Assembly (NCBI GenBank): GCA_049323895.1
Contig: JBMOKT010000023.1
Span: 124,001 to 188,000, forward strand
Reading direction: 5' to 3'
DNA: 64,000 nt
Origin: JBMOKT01 sp049323895
GTDB lineage: Bacteria > Bacillota > Peptococcia > Peptococcales > BICA1-8
The notes under the pieces are model-generated. The model saw nothing but the letters and a program-made list of their open reading frames with translations, had not been told where the DNA came from and did no database searches. The translations under genes were made by a program, and so were the position numbers. The first letter of the stretch is position 1. Each line of letters starts with the position of its first letter. Shown piece by piece: positions 1 through 9,535 of the stretch.

Positions 1-225
1 AAAGAAAACATAATAATCAGTAGGAGTCCCAACCAGAAATTAGGCATGGAAACACCCAATAGCGCTCCCAGACGATATGCATAATCGATTACTGAATTTC
101 TTTTGACCGCTGATAAGATGCCCAGAGGAACAGCAATAATCAATGAAAGAAAAGTTCTGAAAATAGCATGCTGTAGCCGGTAACTTTAAGAGATACCCTT
201 TGACATAATCTTTCATGACCACCGC
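1..225 (-). pseudogene. Broken fragment of a DppB/NikB-type ABC permease
   Basis: The minus strand reads IIAVPLGILSAVKRNS and then LGVSMPNFWLGLLLI in one frame from about 179 down to the window edge. This is the conserved inner-membrane core of peptide/nickel ABC permeases (BPD_transp_1). The preceding LLKLPATA, which matches the usual RLPAT block, lies in another frame, and an in-frame TAA sits just upstream of the core. So the gene appears frameshifted and shortened at its 5' end. The rest lies beyond the window, so partner genes cannot be seen. 226-354 shows nothing recognisable. Confidence 0.5.
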
Positions 226-354
226 CACGCATATTCAAGATATTTTTACTGTGGTAAACCTTTGCTACATAATTTAAAAGAAATAATTGATAGTGATTGT
301 GTATTCAAGTGCATAAATACCTTGGAGTTAAATAATAAAATTCTTCATCCCAAT

Positions 355-1458
355 TTAGAAAAAATTTTTCTTTTGTATCGTCACCTGTTCTAATCGCTTA
401 CGGTTTATATCATAACCTAATCCTGGTTTATCAGAGACTTTAATGCTTCCCTGATTTACCACCACTTCAGGTTCAATAATATCTTGTTCCCAATAGTGCG
501 AGGAACCCGCTGTATCCGCTGGTAAAATAAAGTAAGGCAAGGAAGCAAGCGCCACACTATGAGCCCTAGCTACACCAGTCTCCAGCATACCGCCACCCCA
601 AACAGCAATATTACTTTTTTGACAAAGGTCATGAATTCGTTTAGCCTCACTTATCCCTCCAACACGACCTATTTTAATATTTATTACTTTACAACTGCCG
701 AGTTCAACTGCTTTTTCTGTATCTTCATAAGAAACAATGCTTTCATCTAAACAAACTGGCGTGTTGATCTGCCTTTGCAGTTTAGCATGATTGATAATGT
801 CATCGGTTGCCAGCGGCTGCTCAATCATCATTAATTTAAATTCATCTAGAGACTTCAATAAGTCAATATCATTTAACGAATATGCAGAATTTGCATCAGC
901 CATCAAAGGTATGTCAGGGAAATGCTTACGAATACCTTGTAGTAATTTATGTTCTATGCCAGGTTTAATTTTTACTTTTATCCGTTTATAACCCTCGGTT
1001 AAAGCAGCATTAATAGAATCTAACATTTCTTCTAGCGGTTTTATCCCGATAGCAACTCCAATATCGATTGATTCTTTTTCTCCACCGACAACTTTAGAAA
1101 GAGCCATTTCTTGATGATTGGCATATAAATCCCAAACTGCTCCTTCTAATGCCGCTTTAGCCATCTGATTCCTCCGAATTGGTAAAAAGCGTTTTAGCAC
1201 TTCATCAGGATGAGTAATCGGTTGTTGAAATATCAGCGGAATTAAAAAATCCTCCATAATATGCCAGCAGGTTTTCACAGTTTCCTCGGTATACCAGGGA
1301 GCAGAAAAAGCTACACATTCTCCCCAACCAATATACCCTTTCTTATCTTCCATCTCAACGATGATACTATCACGATCCTGAACTGTTCCATAGCTTGTTA
1401 CAAAGGGAGTATTTAATTTCATTTGTATATGATATAGGGTAATTCGTTTAATTTTCAT
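355..1458 (-). CDS. menC: o-Succinylbenzoate synthase (MenC)
   Basis: Enolase-superfamily enzyme of 367 aa that dehydrates SHCHC to o-succinylbenzoate in menaquinone synthesis. The capping domain is N-terminal and the barrel follows. Catalytic features are visible: the KxK motif with K163, Mg ligands D188 (MADAN), E213 (MIEQP) and D238 (CLDES), and K262 (INIKIGRVGG). This spacing matches the MenC/N-acylamino-acid racemase group. It is the last gene of the men operon, 20 nt after menE. Racemase side activity is common in this family, but the pathway context supports MenC. Confidence 0.93.
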   Translation of the reverse strand: MKIKRITLYHIQMKLNTPFVTSYGTVQDRDSIIVEMEDKKGYIGWGECVAFSAPWYTEETVKTCWHIMEDFLIPLIFQQPITHPDEVLKRFLPIRRNQMAKAALEGAVWDLYANHQEMALSKVVGGEKESIDIGVAIGIKPLEEMLDSINAALTEGYKRIKVKIKPGIEHKLLQGIRKHFPDIPLMADANSAYSLNDIDLLKSLDEFKLMMIEQPLATDDIINHAKLQRQINTPVCLDESIVSYEDTEKAVELGSCKVINIKIGRVGGISEAKRIHDLCQKSNIAVWGGGMLETGVARAHSVALASLPYFILPADTAGSSHYWEQDIIEPEVVVNQGSIKVSDKPGLGYDINRKRLEQVTIQKKNFF

Positions 1459-1478
1459 CTCACCTACTCATCCTTTCA

Positions 1479-2954
1479 TTATAAAAGATCTAGAAGTTTT
1501 CTGCGCAACAGCTTGTTTGATGCATTACGAGGTAATTCATTAACAAAGTTAAAGGCTACCGGCACCTTATATTTGGCAAGTCTTCTGTGACAAAAGTCAA
1601 AAAGTTCTTCCGCCTTTACTTTTTCCCCAGGTTTTAGTTTTATAAATGCAATGGGAACCTTTCCCCATTTCTCATCTAATCGCCCTATAACACCAGCATC
1701 TTCAACAGCGGGGTGCTTGAGAATAACAGATTCGACTTCAGCTGGGTATATATTTTCACCACCGGAGATAATCAGATCACTACGACGATCAAGCACAAAT
1801 AAAAAACCATCCTCATCTAAGTAGCCTAGGTCACCAGTATAGAGCCAGCCATCTTTTACAACTTTCCCCATTTCTGCTTGATTCCGATAATAGCCTTTAG
1901 TTACATTCGGCCCCTTAACAATAATTTCTCCAACTTCACCTGCTTTCAGTTCTTTTCCATCTTTTACAATTTTAAGCTGTGAAGGAAATAAAGGTTTTCC
2001 TGCTGAACCTAGTTTTGATATTAAATAATCCGGACCGAGAGTTACAATTTGTGATGCAGTCTCAGTCATTCCGTATGTTTGAAAAAGAGGAATGTTTCGC
2101 TTTTTACTTTGCTCTAATAACGGTTGTGGTACAGAACCTCCCCCTAACAACACACAACGTAATGTATTTGGATAAGATGAATCCCCTAGAGCGCTAAACA
2201 TCTGTGATAACATCACACTGACTACAGAGATAATTGTTACCTGATTATGTTGAATCGCTTCATTTACTTTTATCGGATCAAAGAATTGATGGAGGTCAAC
2301 GGTAATGCCATAAATTACACTTCGTATTAGAATAGATAATCCGCTAACATGAAACATAGGTACACAAAGTAACCAACAGTCATCAATATGTAAGCCGATA
2401 TTTAACGAAGAACCAATGGTACTCCACCAATGATTTCCATATGTCAGCATTACTCCTTTAGGTTGTCCTGTTGTCCCCGAAGTGTAAATAATAGTATGTA
2501 CTTGGTCTAAATCGAATTCATACTTCAATGGGGTGTCTATTCCTTGTAATGCTAATAGTTGCTTTGTTGTAACAGTTTGTATAGCAGGGTTTTGCAACAT
2601 TATTGCACTAACAGTTTCTTCATGATCATTATCATAAATAAGGTATGTTGTTCCTGAGTCTTTTAACTGCCAAGCTAATTCATATGACGTAAGTCGAGTA
2701 TTAAGTAAAACGATAATGACACCAAGATACTCCAGTGCATGGATTATTTCAACAGTATGAAAGCTATTGTTAACTAAGAGAGCAACATGATCACCATCCC
2801 TCACTCCTAATTGAGCAAACCGTTGAGCAGTTTTTTGTGAGCGTTTATTCAATTTGGTAAAAGTCCATGCCTTATCCTCCGCCCTTAAAGCAATTCTCTC
2901 TGGTGTAAGTGTTGCCCGCTTATGTAACCAATTGGGCATTCTTTCGCTACTCAT
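1479..2954 (-). CDS. menE: o-Succinylbenzoate-CoA ligase (MenE)
   Basis: ANL-superfamily adenylating enzyme that activates o-succinylbenzoate with CoA. It has the P-loop YTSGTTGQPKG (about 157-167), the core YTGDLGYLDEDG, the hinge LDRRSDLIISGGENIYP, and the C-terminal catalytic lysine in ASNKLLRRK. I chose the ATG at 2954 because AAAGGAG lies about 11 nt upstream. A longer TTG start at 2975 would place that ribosome site inside the gene. The 491-aa product is of normal size. It lies between menB and menC in the operon. Confidence 0.93.
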   Translation of the reverse strand: MSSERMPNWLHKRATLTPERIALRAEDKAWTFTKLNKRSQKTAQRFAQLGVRDGDHVALLVNNSFHTVEIIHALEYLGVIIVLLNTRLTSYELAWQLKDSGTTYLIYDNDHEETVSAIMLQNPAIQTVTTKQLLALQGIDTPLKYEFDLDQVHTIIYTSGTTGQPKGVMLTYGNHWWSTIGSSLNIGLHIDDCWLLCVPMFHVSGLSILIRSVIYGITVDLHQFFDPIKVNEAIQHNQVTIISVVSVMLSQMFSALGDSSYPNTLRCVLLGGGSVPQPLLEQSKKRNIPLFQTYGMTETASQIVTLGPDYLISKLGSAGKPLFPSQLKIVKDGKELKAGEVGEIIVKGPNVTKGYYRNQAEMGKVVKDGWLYTGDLGYLDEDGFLFVLDRRSDLIISGGENIYPAEVESVILKHPAVEDAGVIGRLDEKWGKVPIAFIKLKPGEKVKAEELFDFCHRRLAKYKVPVAFNFVNELPRNASNKLLRRKLLDLL

Positions 2955-3068
2955 TTTTGTTCTTACTCCTTTCAAATATTACAAAAACTTTAATATGCAA
3001 AATCAGCTTGATGAGATTTCTCACCAAGCTGAAATAACAAATAGATGTTGTTTATTGTTGTTTATTGC

Positions 3069-3887
3069 TTATGGAAAACGAGGGAATTTTTTAAAATCAG
3101 GCTTACGTTTTTCTTTAAAAGCATCGCGACCTTCTTTAGCTTCATCAGTTGTATAATAGAGAAGTGTTGCATCTCCCCCTAATTGTTGTAAACCAGCTAG
3201 TCCATCAGTATCTGCATTAAATGCTGCTTTTAAAAAGCGAAGTGCGGTTGGTGATTTTTCAAGCATTTCCTCACACCATTTCACAGTCTCCTCTTCAAGG
3301 TTTTCCAGAGGTACAACAGTATTGACTAATCCCATTTCCAGCGCTTCTTGAGCAGAATATTGACGGCATAAATACCAAATTTCCCGCGCTTTCTTATGAC
3401 CAACGATGCGAGCAAGATAACCTGCACCATATCCGGCATCAAAGCTTCCTACCTTAGGCCCTGTTTGTCCGAACACGGCATTGTCTGCAGCAATTGTTAA
3501 ATCACACACGATATGTAAAACATGACCTCCACCAATAGCATAACCGGATACCATAGCAACTACCGGCTTGGGAATTGCACGAATTAAACGTTGTAAATCC
3601 AAAACATTTAAACGTGGAATCTGGTCATCCCCAACATAACCACCGTGTCCACGTACCTTTTGGTCTCCTCCAGAGCAAAAGGCCTCATCACCAGCACCCG
3701 CTAATATAATAACTCCAATATTTGCATCATCCCGTGCATAAGCAAATGCATCAATTAATTCGATTACTGTTTTTGGACGAAAAGCATTACGCACCTCAGG
3801 ACGATTTATGGTGATTTTTGCAATATTATTATATGTTTCATAAATAATATCTTCATATTTCCGTTCTTTAACCCATTCAATAGCCAT
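3069..3887 (-). CDS. menB: 1,4-Dihydroxy-2-naphthoyl-CoA synthase (MenB)
   Basis: Crotonase-fold enzyme of 272 aa that closes the second ring of the menaquinone headgroup (Dieckmann-type condensation of o-succinylbenzoyl-CoA). The diagnostic MenB motif FCSGGDQKVRG is present, with GYAIGGGHVLH forming the oxyanion-hole region and AGYGAGYLARIVG downstream. A perfect AGGAGG lies before the ATG (minus-strand context GAGGAGGGTTTATAATG). Length and motifs are normal. It is preceded by menH and followed by menE. Confidence 0.95.
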   Translation of the reverse strand: MAIEWVKERKYEDIIYETYNNIAKITINRPEVRNAFRPKTVIELIDAFAYARDDANIGVIILAGAGDEAFCSGGDQKVRGHGGYVGDDQIPRLNVLDLQRLIRAIPKPVVAMVSGYAIGGGHVLHIVCDLTIAADNAVFGQTGPKVGSFDAGYGAGYLARIVGHKKAREIWYLCRQYSAQEALEMGLVNTVVPLENLEEETVKWCEEMLEKSPTALRFLKAAFNADTDGLAGLQQLGGDATLLYYTTDEAKEGRDAFKEKRKPDFKKFPRFP

Positions 3888-3906
3888 TATAAACCCTCCT
3901 CTTACT

Positions 3907-4716
3907 TTAAGTAGATTTTAAAAAATCTATTATCATTTTACCAAAAAGATCGGGCTGTTCAACATGAATTGCATGACCAGTTCCTTTTACCACTGTAGTT
4001 TTTGCATTTGGAAGCTTCTTAATCATTTTATTAGCAATTTGATAAAATTTTTTATCCTGTTCCCCAACCATAATATAGACAGGCATATTAAGTCGGTTTA
4101 AATAGTTCCACCAGGACGGCTGTTTTCCACTTCCCATTCCACAAAGACTGTTAGCAAGACCAATTTTATTATTATTTAAACGCTGGTGACGAATTTTCTC
4201 TCTAATGTCCTTAGATAATGATTTTTGGGTAAAAAATAAAGGAATATTTTCCCAATAATCCACAAATGCTTCGATACCTTCTTTTAAGATAAAATTGGCT
4301 AAAGCCTCGTCTTTCTTGATTCGTTCATTTCTTTCTTCCTCTCTTTCAAGTCCTGGCGAACTGCTTTCTAAAATCAAAGAGGAAATATATTGAGGATACT
4401 TGACCGCAAGTGTTAATGCCAGTCGACCTCCCATAGAATATCCCAATACATGTGCTTTGTTTATATTTAGCATTTCCAGCAGTTCCTTTAAATCATCCGC
4501 AATTTGCTTAATTGAATAACGTAATACATCTTGTGGATTATCCGACTTTCCATGACCTAAAATATCAAGCATAACCACATGGTAAGATGATGCCCATACT
4601 TTTAGAAAAGGCTTCCAATTTTCTAAGGAACCAGTAAATCCGTGGAGTAGGAGTAAGGTTTCGCCTTGACCTGCTGATTCTACATTATATTTAACACCAT
4701 TTATTTTAACCTTCAT
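3907..4716 (-). CDS. menH: SHCHC synthase, alpha/beta hydrolase (MenH)
   Basis: Alpha/beta-hydrolase that removes pyruvate from SEPHCHC to give SHCHC. The oxyanion region LHGFTGS, nucleophile elbow GYSMGG (Ser about 94), acid in GEQD and His in GTGHAIHVEQP form the family triad. The ATG at 4716 is preferred over one at 4743, because GGAG stands 6 nt upstream of it. The start overlaps the end of menD by 11 nt, implying translational coupling. The product of 269 aa fits the family. Confidence 0.9.
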   Translation of the reverse strand: MKVKINGVKYNVESAGQGETLLLLHGFTGSLENWKPFLKVWASSYHVVMLDILGHGKSDNPQDVLRYSIKQIADDLKELLEMLNINKAHVLGYSMGGRLALTLAVKYPQYISSLILESSSPGLEREEERNERIKKDEALANFILKEGIEAFVDYWENIPLFFTQKSLSKDIREKIRHQRLNNNKIGLANSLCGMGSGKQPSWWNYLNRLNMPVYIMVGEQDKKFYQIANKMIKKLPNAKTTVVKGTGHAIHVEQPDLFGKMIIDFLKST

Positions 4717-6478
4717 GCTTTTCTCCATTTGCAAACCATTCATTTATAAAATCAGATAGAGACTGCCAAAGTTTTCGATGTAGGTCTGCATTTTCCATCC
4801 GTTCTGTGGGTAATTCAATCACTGAAAATCCTCTAGCTGAAACGCACTCAGTTACTTTTTCACGAAACTCTTTCCAATTAGAGATACGTGTAAAGGAACC
4901 TCCATACATATTAACTCCATACTCAAAATTCAATCCTATTGGGGTCCCAAATAACGTTTCAAAATGCCTCTCATACTTCACTTGAGGTAAAAAAGAAAAA
5001 ATACCGCCACCATTATTATTCAAAAGAATAATTGTTATATTTAACTTATGGAGCTTTGCGGAAAGCAAACCATTAAAATCATGGAAAAAGGATAGATCAC
5101 CTATAACAAGTACCAATGGAGAGCAAAAAACACTAGCCCCTAAAGCACTAGAAACCACACCATCAATTCCATTAGCCCCGCGATTAGCCATGGTGCGAAT
5201 ATTTTTGTCAGTTACCGTAAAGAACGTATCTAAATCACGGACCGGCATACTGTTTCCTACAAACAAAGTTGCATTATCTGGCAGTAGTTTTTGTAACTCA
5301 ATTATTACTTGCCCCTCAAACAAAACATTCATTTGTCCCTTTGTTTGCATGTGAGTTTGACTTATTTCATTAAGTGTCTTCCATTGCATACTCCACTTTG
5401 TTAGCTCAGCTCGCTTTTCCACCGATTCTGAAAGCAAACGGCAAAACTTTACCGGGTCAGTATACAGCATATCAGAAGCTATAAGGGTTGGCTCACGCCA
5501 CCCACCACCACTATCGATAACAATTTGACGAACTTCCGGATGGGCTTGTACATATACCAAAAATGCTTTAGAAATTGGCATTGCCCCAATGCGAATAATA
5601 ACCTCCGGCTTCAATTGTGTTTTTACATTCTCATTTCGTAAAAAAGCATCATAACTATCAATTACCCATTCTTTTGAATGGGGACCGCACCTAATCTGTG
5701 ACAATGGATCGGCTAAGACGGGATATTGCAATACTGAAGCTAAATGAGTAACCTCTTTCGCAAGTTGAGGATTGTTGTTGGGACCGCACACAATTAACCC
5801 TTTTTCAATCCTTTTTAACTCTTCAGCCAGCATTTGAATCTGCATTTGTTCAAGTTGTCTTGTGCCTTCTTTCACCTCAACATAACGTTGTCTTCCTTTT
5901 AAACGTCCTCTTCCCCATAAATTTGGCAACGATAAATCAGGAACTAGCGGTTCTCGAAATGGGAAATTTAAATGAACAACCCCGGCAGGACTCCCTGAGG
6001 CTATAGCTGCAGCTCTTCCTGCAACCATACGCACATAATTTAGCATCACTTCTGTTTTTTCAGGAAGAGCCATTTCAACAAACCATTTGGCATATTTCCC
6101 AAATAACCCGATTTGATCAATGGCTTGAGGAGCACCAACATCCCGTAATTCATGTGGTCTATCCGCAGTAAGAACTAAAAGCGAAATTCGAGAATAATAT
6201 GCTTCAATAACAGCAGGCAAATAATTTGCCGCTGCTGTTCCAGACGTGCAAAGCAAGGCTACAGGCTGATTTTTCACTTTCGCCATCCCTAACGCAAAGA
6301 AGCCGGCCGAGCGCTCATCCATTTGCATCCATACTTTTATTTGTGGATGTTCTGCCATTAACATTGCCATCGGAGTTGAACGAGAACCTGGGCTAATGAC
6401 AACATCACAAACCCCTACCCTCGTTAATTCATCAACAAATGCAGCAACATACGCCGTCATCCCATCATTATTAGTCAT
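4706..6478 (-). CDS. menD: SEPHCHC synthase, thiamine diphosphate enzyme (MenD)
   Basis: ThDP- and Mg-dependent enzyme that adds the succinyl semialdehyde unit from 2-oxoglutarate to isochorismate. The N-terminal domain has ISPGSRSTP and the cofactor-activating glutamate E55 (MDERSAGFFALG), the same number as in E. coli MenD. The C-terminal ThDP fold has GDLSFFHDFNGL and NNNGGGIFSFLP. Length of 590 aa is typical. It starts 4 nt after menF and overlaps menH. Confidence 0.95.
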   Translation of the reverse strand: MTNNDGMTAYVAAFVDELTRVGVCDVVISPGSRSTPMAMLMAEHPQIKVWMQMDERSAGFFALGMAKVKNQPVALLCTSGTAAANYLPAVIEAYYSRISLLVLTADRPHELRDVGAPQAIDQIGLFGKYAKWFVEMALPEKTEVMLNYVRMVAGRAAAIASGSPAGVVHLNFPFREPLVPDLSLPNLWGRGRLKGRQRYVEVKEGTRQLEQMQIQMLAEELKRIEKGLIVCGPNNNPQLAKEVTHLASVLQYPVLADPLSQIRCGPHSKEWVIDSYDAFLRNENVKTQLKPEVIIRIGAMPISKAFLVYVQAHPEVRQIVIDSGGGWREPTLIASDMLYTDPVKFCRLLSESVEKRAELTKWSMQWKTLNEISQTHMQTKGQMNVLFEGQVIIELQKLLPDNATLFVGNSMPVRDLDTFFTVTDKNIRTMANRGANGIDGVVSSALGASVFCSPLVLVIGDLSFFHDFNGLLSAKLHKLNITIILLNNNGGGIFSFLPQVKYERHFETLFGTPIGLNFEYGVNMYGGSFTRISNWKEFREKVTECVSARGFSVIELPTERMENADLHRKLWQSLSDFINEWFANGEKHEG

Positions 6479-6482
6479 GTAC

Positions 6483-7889
6483 TCAACCCCTTAAAGCCGA
6501 TAGCATTGGTTTAAATTTCATTTGTGTTTCTTTATATTCACTTTCCGGATGAGAATCCCCTACAATTCCACATCCAGCAAATAAAGACACCCATTTCCCC
6601 TGAAACAAGCCTGAACGGATGGCAACAGCAAATTCACCATCTCCATTCATATCAACCCAACCAATAGGAGCAGCATACCATCCACGTTCAAGTTTCTCCT
6701 CCTCCCGTATTTTCTCTAATGCTTTATCACGGGGATATCCCCCTAAAGCTGGAGTAGGATGGAGCTTCTCAACCATATCTAAAAGTAATACATTATCTTT
6801 CGCTCGGCCAACAACCGGTGTATATAAATGTTGAACATCTCGTACCTTATAAAGCGTAGGTTTTTCGGGTATTATAATTTCTTTACAACCTTCTTCCATA
6901 GCATTTTTAATCATCTGAACAACAAGTAAGTGTTCATGTAAGTTTTTTTCATCATGCAACAGTTCATTCCCTAACTTTTCATCCTCTTCTACTGATTTTC
7001 CACGGGCAATTGTTCCTGCTAAGCACATTGATAAAAATTCATTTTCCTGTTTTTTTACCAGTCGTTCTGGTGATGCCCCTATAAAACAGTTATCTCCACT
7101 TTCAACAGCAAAAATATAACTTGATGGTTGTTCTTTAAGCAAACGGGCTAATACATCTTCTGCTTGAATGACCTCTTTCGTTTTAATACGTAATTCTCGA
7201 GCTAATACTACTTTTTCCACCAAACCAGCCCGGATATCTTTTGTAACCTTCGTAACAGAATCCATCCATTTTTCAGGGCTAACTTCCAATTGAAATAATA
7301 TATGATTTTGCTTGGGAGAAGGTGGCGCTTGACTTGTTAACAATAATCGTTTTTGTTCTTCCAGCCATGCTGTTTTTTCATCAGGACAATCATACTTATC
7401 AACAATAATATTTGTCGTCAACCATGCCTGACCATCTGTAATAGTAAGCATAAAAGCTGGCAATACCATCTTTCCTTCTGCAAATTTATTCCACAAACCT
7501 GTTTTTTGCTTATATGGATCGAAGGAAAATCCTCCCAATAAAATAGGTCCTGTACCATAAATTAACGGGTAAAAATCAGGCTTAATAATATGTTGTTTTA
7601 ATAACTGCTGCCATTTATTTTTTACATAAGAAAAACGTTGGTTCGGTGATAATGCATCTATTGTATATGCATGTCCAATTCCAACGATATACATGTTCCT
7701 CGAAGGCTCTGACCAAAAAATCCTTTCTCCTAAAAAGGAAGTCCTTCCTGCCCTAAAAAATGAGAAAGGATTATCGATTTTTTTTATTTTTTTAACATAA
7801 CTAATTACTACAGGTTGTAACGTTTCTCGACTACGTTCAATCCCTTCTTTAAGGCTTTCGTATAATACTTTATACTGAGCTGTTAACAC
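6483..7889 (-). CDS. menF: Isochorismate synthase (MenF)
   Basis: Chorismate-binding-fold enzyme that converts chorismate to isochorismate, the entry to menaquinone synthesis. Family motifs include KVVLARELRI, GASPERLV, LAGTIARGKS, PTPALGGYPRDKAL and the C-terminal GDGEFAVAIRSG. GTG at 7889 is chosen because GGAGG precedes it by 7 nt; a longer reading from 7925 has no ribosome site. The product is 468 aa. It is the first gene of the men operon and is divergent from menI. Confidence 0.92.
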   Translation of the reverse strand: MLTAQYKVLYESLKEGIERSRETLQPVVISYVKKIKKIDNPFSFFRAGRTSFLGERIFWSEPSRNMYIVGIGHAYTIDALSPNQRFSYVKNKWQQLLKQHIIKPDFYPLIYGTGPILLGGFSFDPYKQKTGLWNKFAEGKMVLPAFMLTITDGQAWLTTNIIVDKYDCPDEKTAWLEEQKRLLLTSQAPPSPKQNHILFQLEVSPEKWMDSVTKVTKDIRAGLVEKVVLARELRIKTKEVIQAEDVLARLLKEQPSSYIFAVESGDNCFIGASPERLVKKQENEFLSMCLAGTIARGKSVEEDEKLGNELLHDEKNLHEHLLVVQMIKNAMEEGCKEIIIPEKPTLYKVRDVQHLYTPVVGRAKDNVLLLDMVEKLHPTPALGGYPRDKALEKIREEEKLERGWYAAPIGWVDMNGDGEFAVAIRSGLFQGKWVSLFAGCGIVGDSHPESEYKETQMKFKPMLSALRG

Positions 7890-8038
7890 AAAAATACCTC
7901 CAGATGATATTCCAGATGAAGTCATTGATATTTAGTTTTTCATAAAAATTCACCTAAGTAAAAAGTTCATATGGCTATTTCTATTATATATATAATATTT
8001 TTTTAAAAAAAGATAGAATAACCTAATAAACTAAAGAA

Positions 8039-8067
8039 TTGACACGAAAAGTTAGTTTCTTTAAACT
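8039..8067 (+). promoter_or_regulatory. Sigma-A-like promoter for menI
   Basis: TTGACA (8039-8044) and TAAACT (8062-8067) are separated by 17 nt, 30 nt upstream of the menI start. A small dyad AGTTT-N4-AAACT (8054-8067) overlaps the -10 box. This is inferred from consensus only. Confidence 0.5.
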
Positions 8068-8096
8068 TATATATTAAAAAGAATGGAGGAAAAAGA

Positions 8097-8510
8097 TTGG
8101 ATTTTAAAAATACAATTCATGAAGCATTGGATATTAAGACCATTGAGCTTAATGCTAACCTAGTTGTCTTAAGTATGCCTGTTGGTCCAAAAACAAGACA
8201 ACCAATGGGATTTCTTCACGGAGGCGCATCTGTAGTTCTTGCTGAATCTGCTGCGAGTATTGGGACATATTTAAATATAGATCCAAAAATACAAACCGCC
8301 GTTGGTATTGAAATTAATGCCAACCATCTGCTTAGTAAAAAGGACGGTACCATTAAAGCAATAGCGACACCCATACATAAAGATAGAACAACAATGATAT
8401 GGCAGATTGAAATTTTGGATGAAGATGATAGAAAAATTTGCATCTCACGCTGTACCGTTGGTATCTTCAACAAAAATAAGTCCAACCTATCAATTTTGTC
8501 CTATAACTAA
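8097..8510 (+). CDS. menI: DHNA-CoA thioesterase, hotdog fold (MenI/YdiI-like)
   Basis: Hotdog-fold acyl-CoA thioesterase of 137 aa. The block FLHGGASVVLAES is essentially that of E. coli YdiI (MenI), with the catalytic glutamate in LAES. It probably hydrolyses 1,4-dihydroxy-2-naphthoyl-CoA, completing the route from chorismate to DHNA with the adjacent divergent men operon. The start is TTG with TGGAGG 7 nt upstream; no ATG is near. The general PaaI-like family is broad, so substrate assignment rests on context plus the YdiI motif. Confidence 0.82.
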   Translation: MDFKNTIHEALDIKTIELNANLVVLSMPVGPKTRQPMGFLHGGASVVLAESAASIGTYLNIDPKIQTAVGIEINANHLLSKKDGTIKAIATPIHKDRTTMIWQIEILDEDDRKICISRCTVGIFNKNKSNLSILSYN

Positions 8511-8527
8511 AGATATTCTTGTGAACA

Positions 8528-8598
8528 ATAAAGTAGGGAAACTAATTTCTTAGCTTCCTTTTATCAAACCGTACGTGCCCTATTAAGGTATACGGCTT
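8528..8598 (-). mobile_element. Group II intron relic: domain V and VI only
   Basis: On the minus strand 8598-8565 reads AAGCCGTATAC, a short loop, then CACGTACGGTTTG. It is a hairpin of the form of catalytic domain V, with the AGC triad and pairing AAGCCGT/ACGGTT as in Ll.LtrB (GAGCCGTATAC...ACGTACGGTTC). It is followed by a domain VI-like hairpin (GGAAGCTAA/TTAGTTTCC) and a 3' end CCCTACTTTAT, again like Ll.LtrB. No intron-encoded reverse transcriptase is present, so this is a 3' remnant. Confidence 0.7.
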
Positions 8599-8661
8599 AC
8601 CAATATGTGCCCCACATTATATATTTCTGAAAGCTTTTTTAATTGGAGTACCTCATAAATG

Positions 8662-8696
8662 ACCCCCCTAAAGTTTTACTGAATTCAGAGGGGGGT
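8662..8696 (-). terminator. Stem-loop downstream of nadC
   Basis: A perfect 8-bp stem ACCCCCCT/AGGGGGGT with a 19-nt loop lies 8 nt after the nadC stop. It has no clean T-run, so it may be a weak terminator or an mRNA 3'-end structure. Confidence 0.5.
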
Positions 8697-8704
8697 TCCA
8701 TTTC

Positions 8705-9535
8705 TTATATAAATTTCAGACTGATATCTAAAACTTTAACAGAATGGGTAATTGCTCCCACAGAGATTATATCAATACCTGTTTCCGCTATCTGCCGTAC
8801 ATTGGTATGATTAATATTACCAGAGGCTTCGAGAATAGCCCGACCTTTATTCCGTAAAACAGCTTCTCTCATCGTACCACAATCCATGTTATCCAGTAAG
8901 ATGGTGTCAGCACCTGAATTTATAGCCTCTTCCATTTGTTCCAAGGTTTCCACTTCGATTTCTATTTTCATGGTATGGGGGATTGTCCTTTCTGCCCTCT
9001 CAATAGCTTTTTTAATGCTCCCACTGGCTTTAATATGATTGTCTTTAATCAATACAGCCTCTGATAAATTAAAACGGTGGTTATGTCCTCCCCCCATTCG
9101 TACTGCATATTTTTCCAGGATTCTCAAGCCAGGGGTTGTTTTTCTGGTATCCACCAATCTAGTGTTGAAGCCCTGTAGGGAATCTACATACTTAGCTGTT
9201 TCCGTAGCAATACCCGACATTCGCTGCAAAAGATTTAAGGCTAGTCGTTCTCCTTTAAGGATATTTTTTGCTTTACCTCTAATAACGGCAAGAACTTCCC
9301 CCTTTCTTACCCTATCCCCGTCTTTTAGCCGGCTGTCAATTACTATCTCCGAATCTAAGATCGAAAAGACCCTTTTCATAACCTCCAGTCCAGCTATCAC
9401 ACCGTTTTCCTTAGCGATAAACTCCCCAGAAGCAACTAACTTCTCATCTATCAGAGAATCTGTTGTGACATCTCCATTATTCATATCCTCTTTTAGCCAG
9501 TCTGCTATTTTTTCATCAATGATCAACCAATTCAT
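8705..9535 (-). CDS. nadC: Quinolinate phosphoribosyltransferase (NadC)
   Basis: Converts quinolinate and PRPP to nicotinate mononucleotide, the last step of the de novo branch. The 276-aa protein has the N-terminal sandwich domain (EDMNNGDVTTDSLI) and the barrel motifs DTRKTTPGLRILEKYAVRMG, GGGHNHRFNLSEAVLIKDNH, and IEIEVETLEQ. Its ATG overlaps the nadB stop (ATGA), so it is translationally coupled. It is the third gene of nadA-nadB-nadC. Confidence 0.95.
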   Translation of the reverse strand: MNWLIIDEKIADWLKEDMNNGDVTTDSLIDEKLVASGEFIAKENGVIAGLEVMKRVFSILDSEIVIDSRLKDGDRVRKGEVLAVIRGKAKNILKGERLALNLLQRMSGIATETAKYVDSLQGFNTRLVDTRKTTPGLRILEKYAVRMGGGHNHRFNLSEAVLIKDNHIKASGSIKKAIERAERTIPHTMKIEIEVETLEQMEEAINSGADTILLDNMDCGTMREAVLRNKGRAILEASGNINHTNVRQIAETGIDIISVGAITHSVKVLDISLKFI

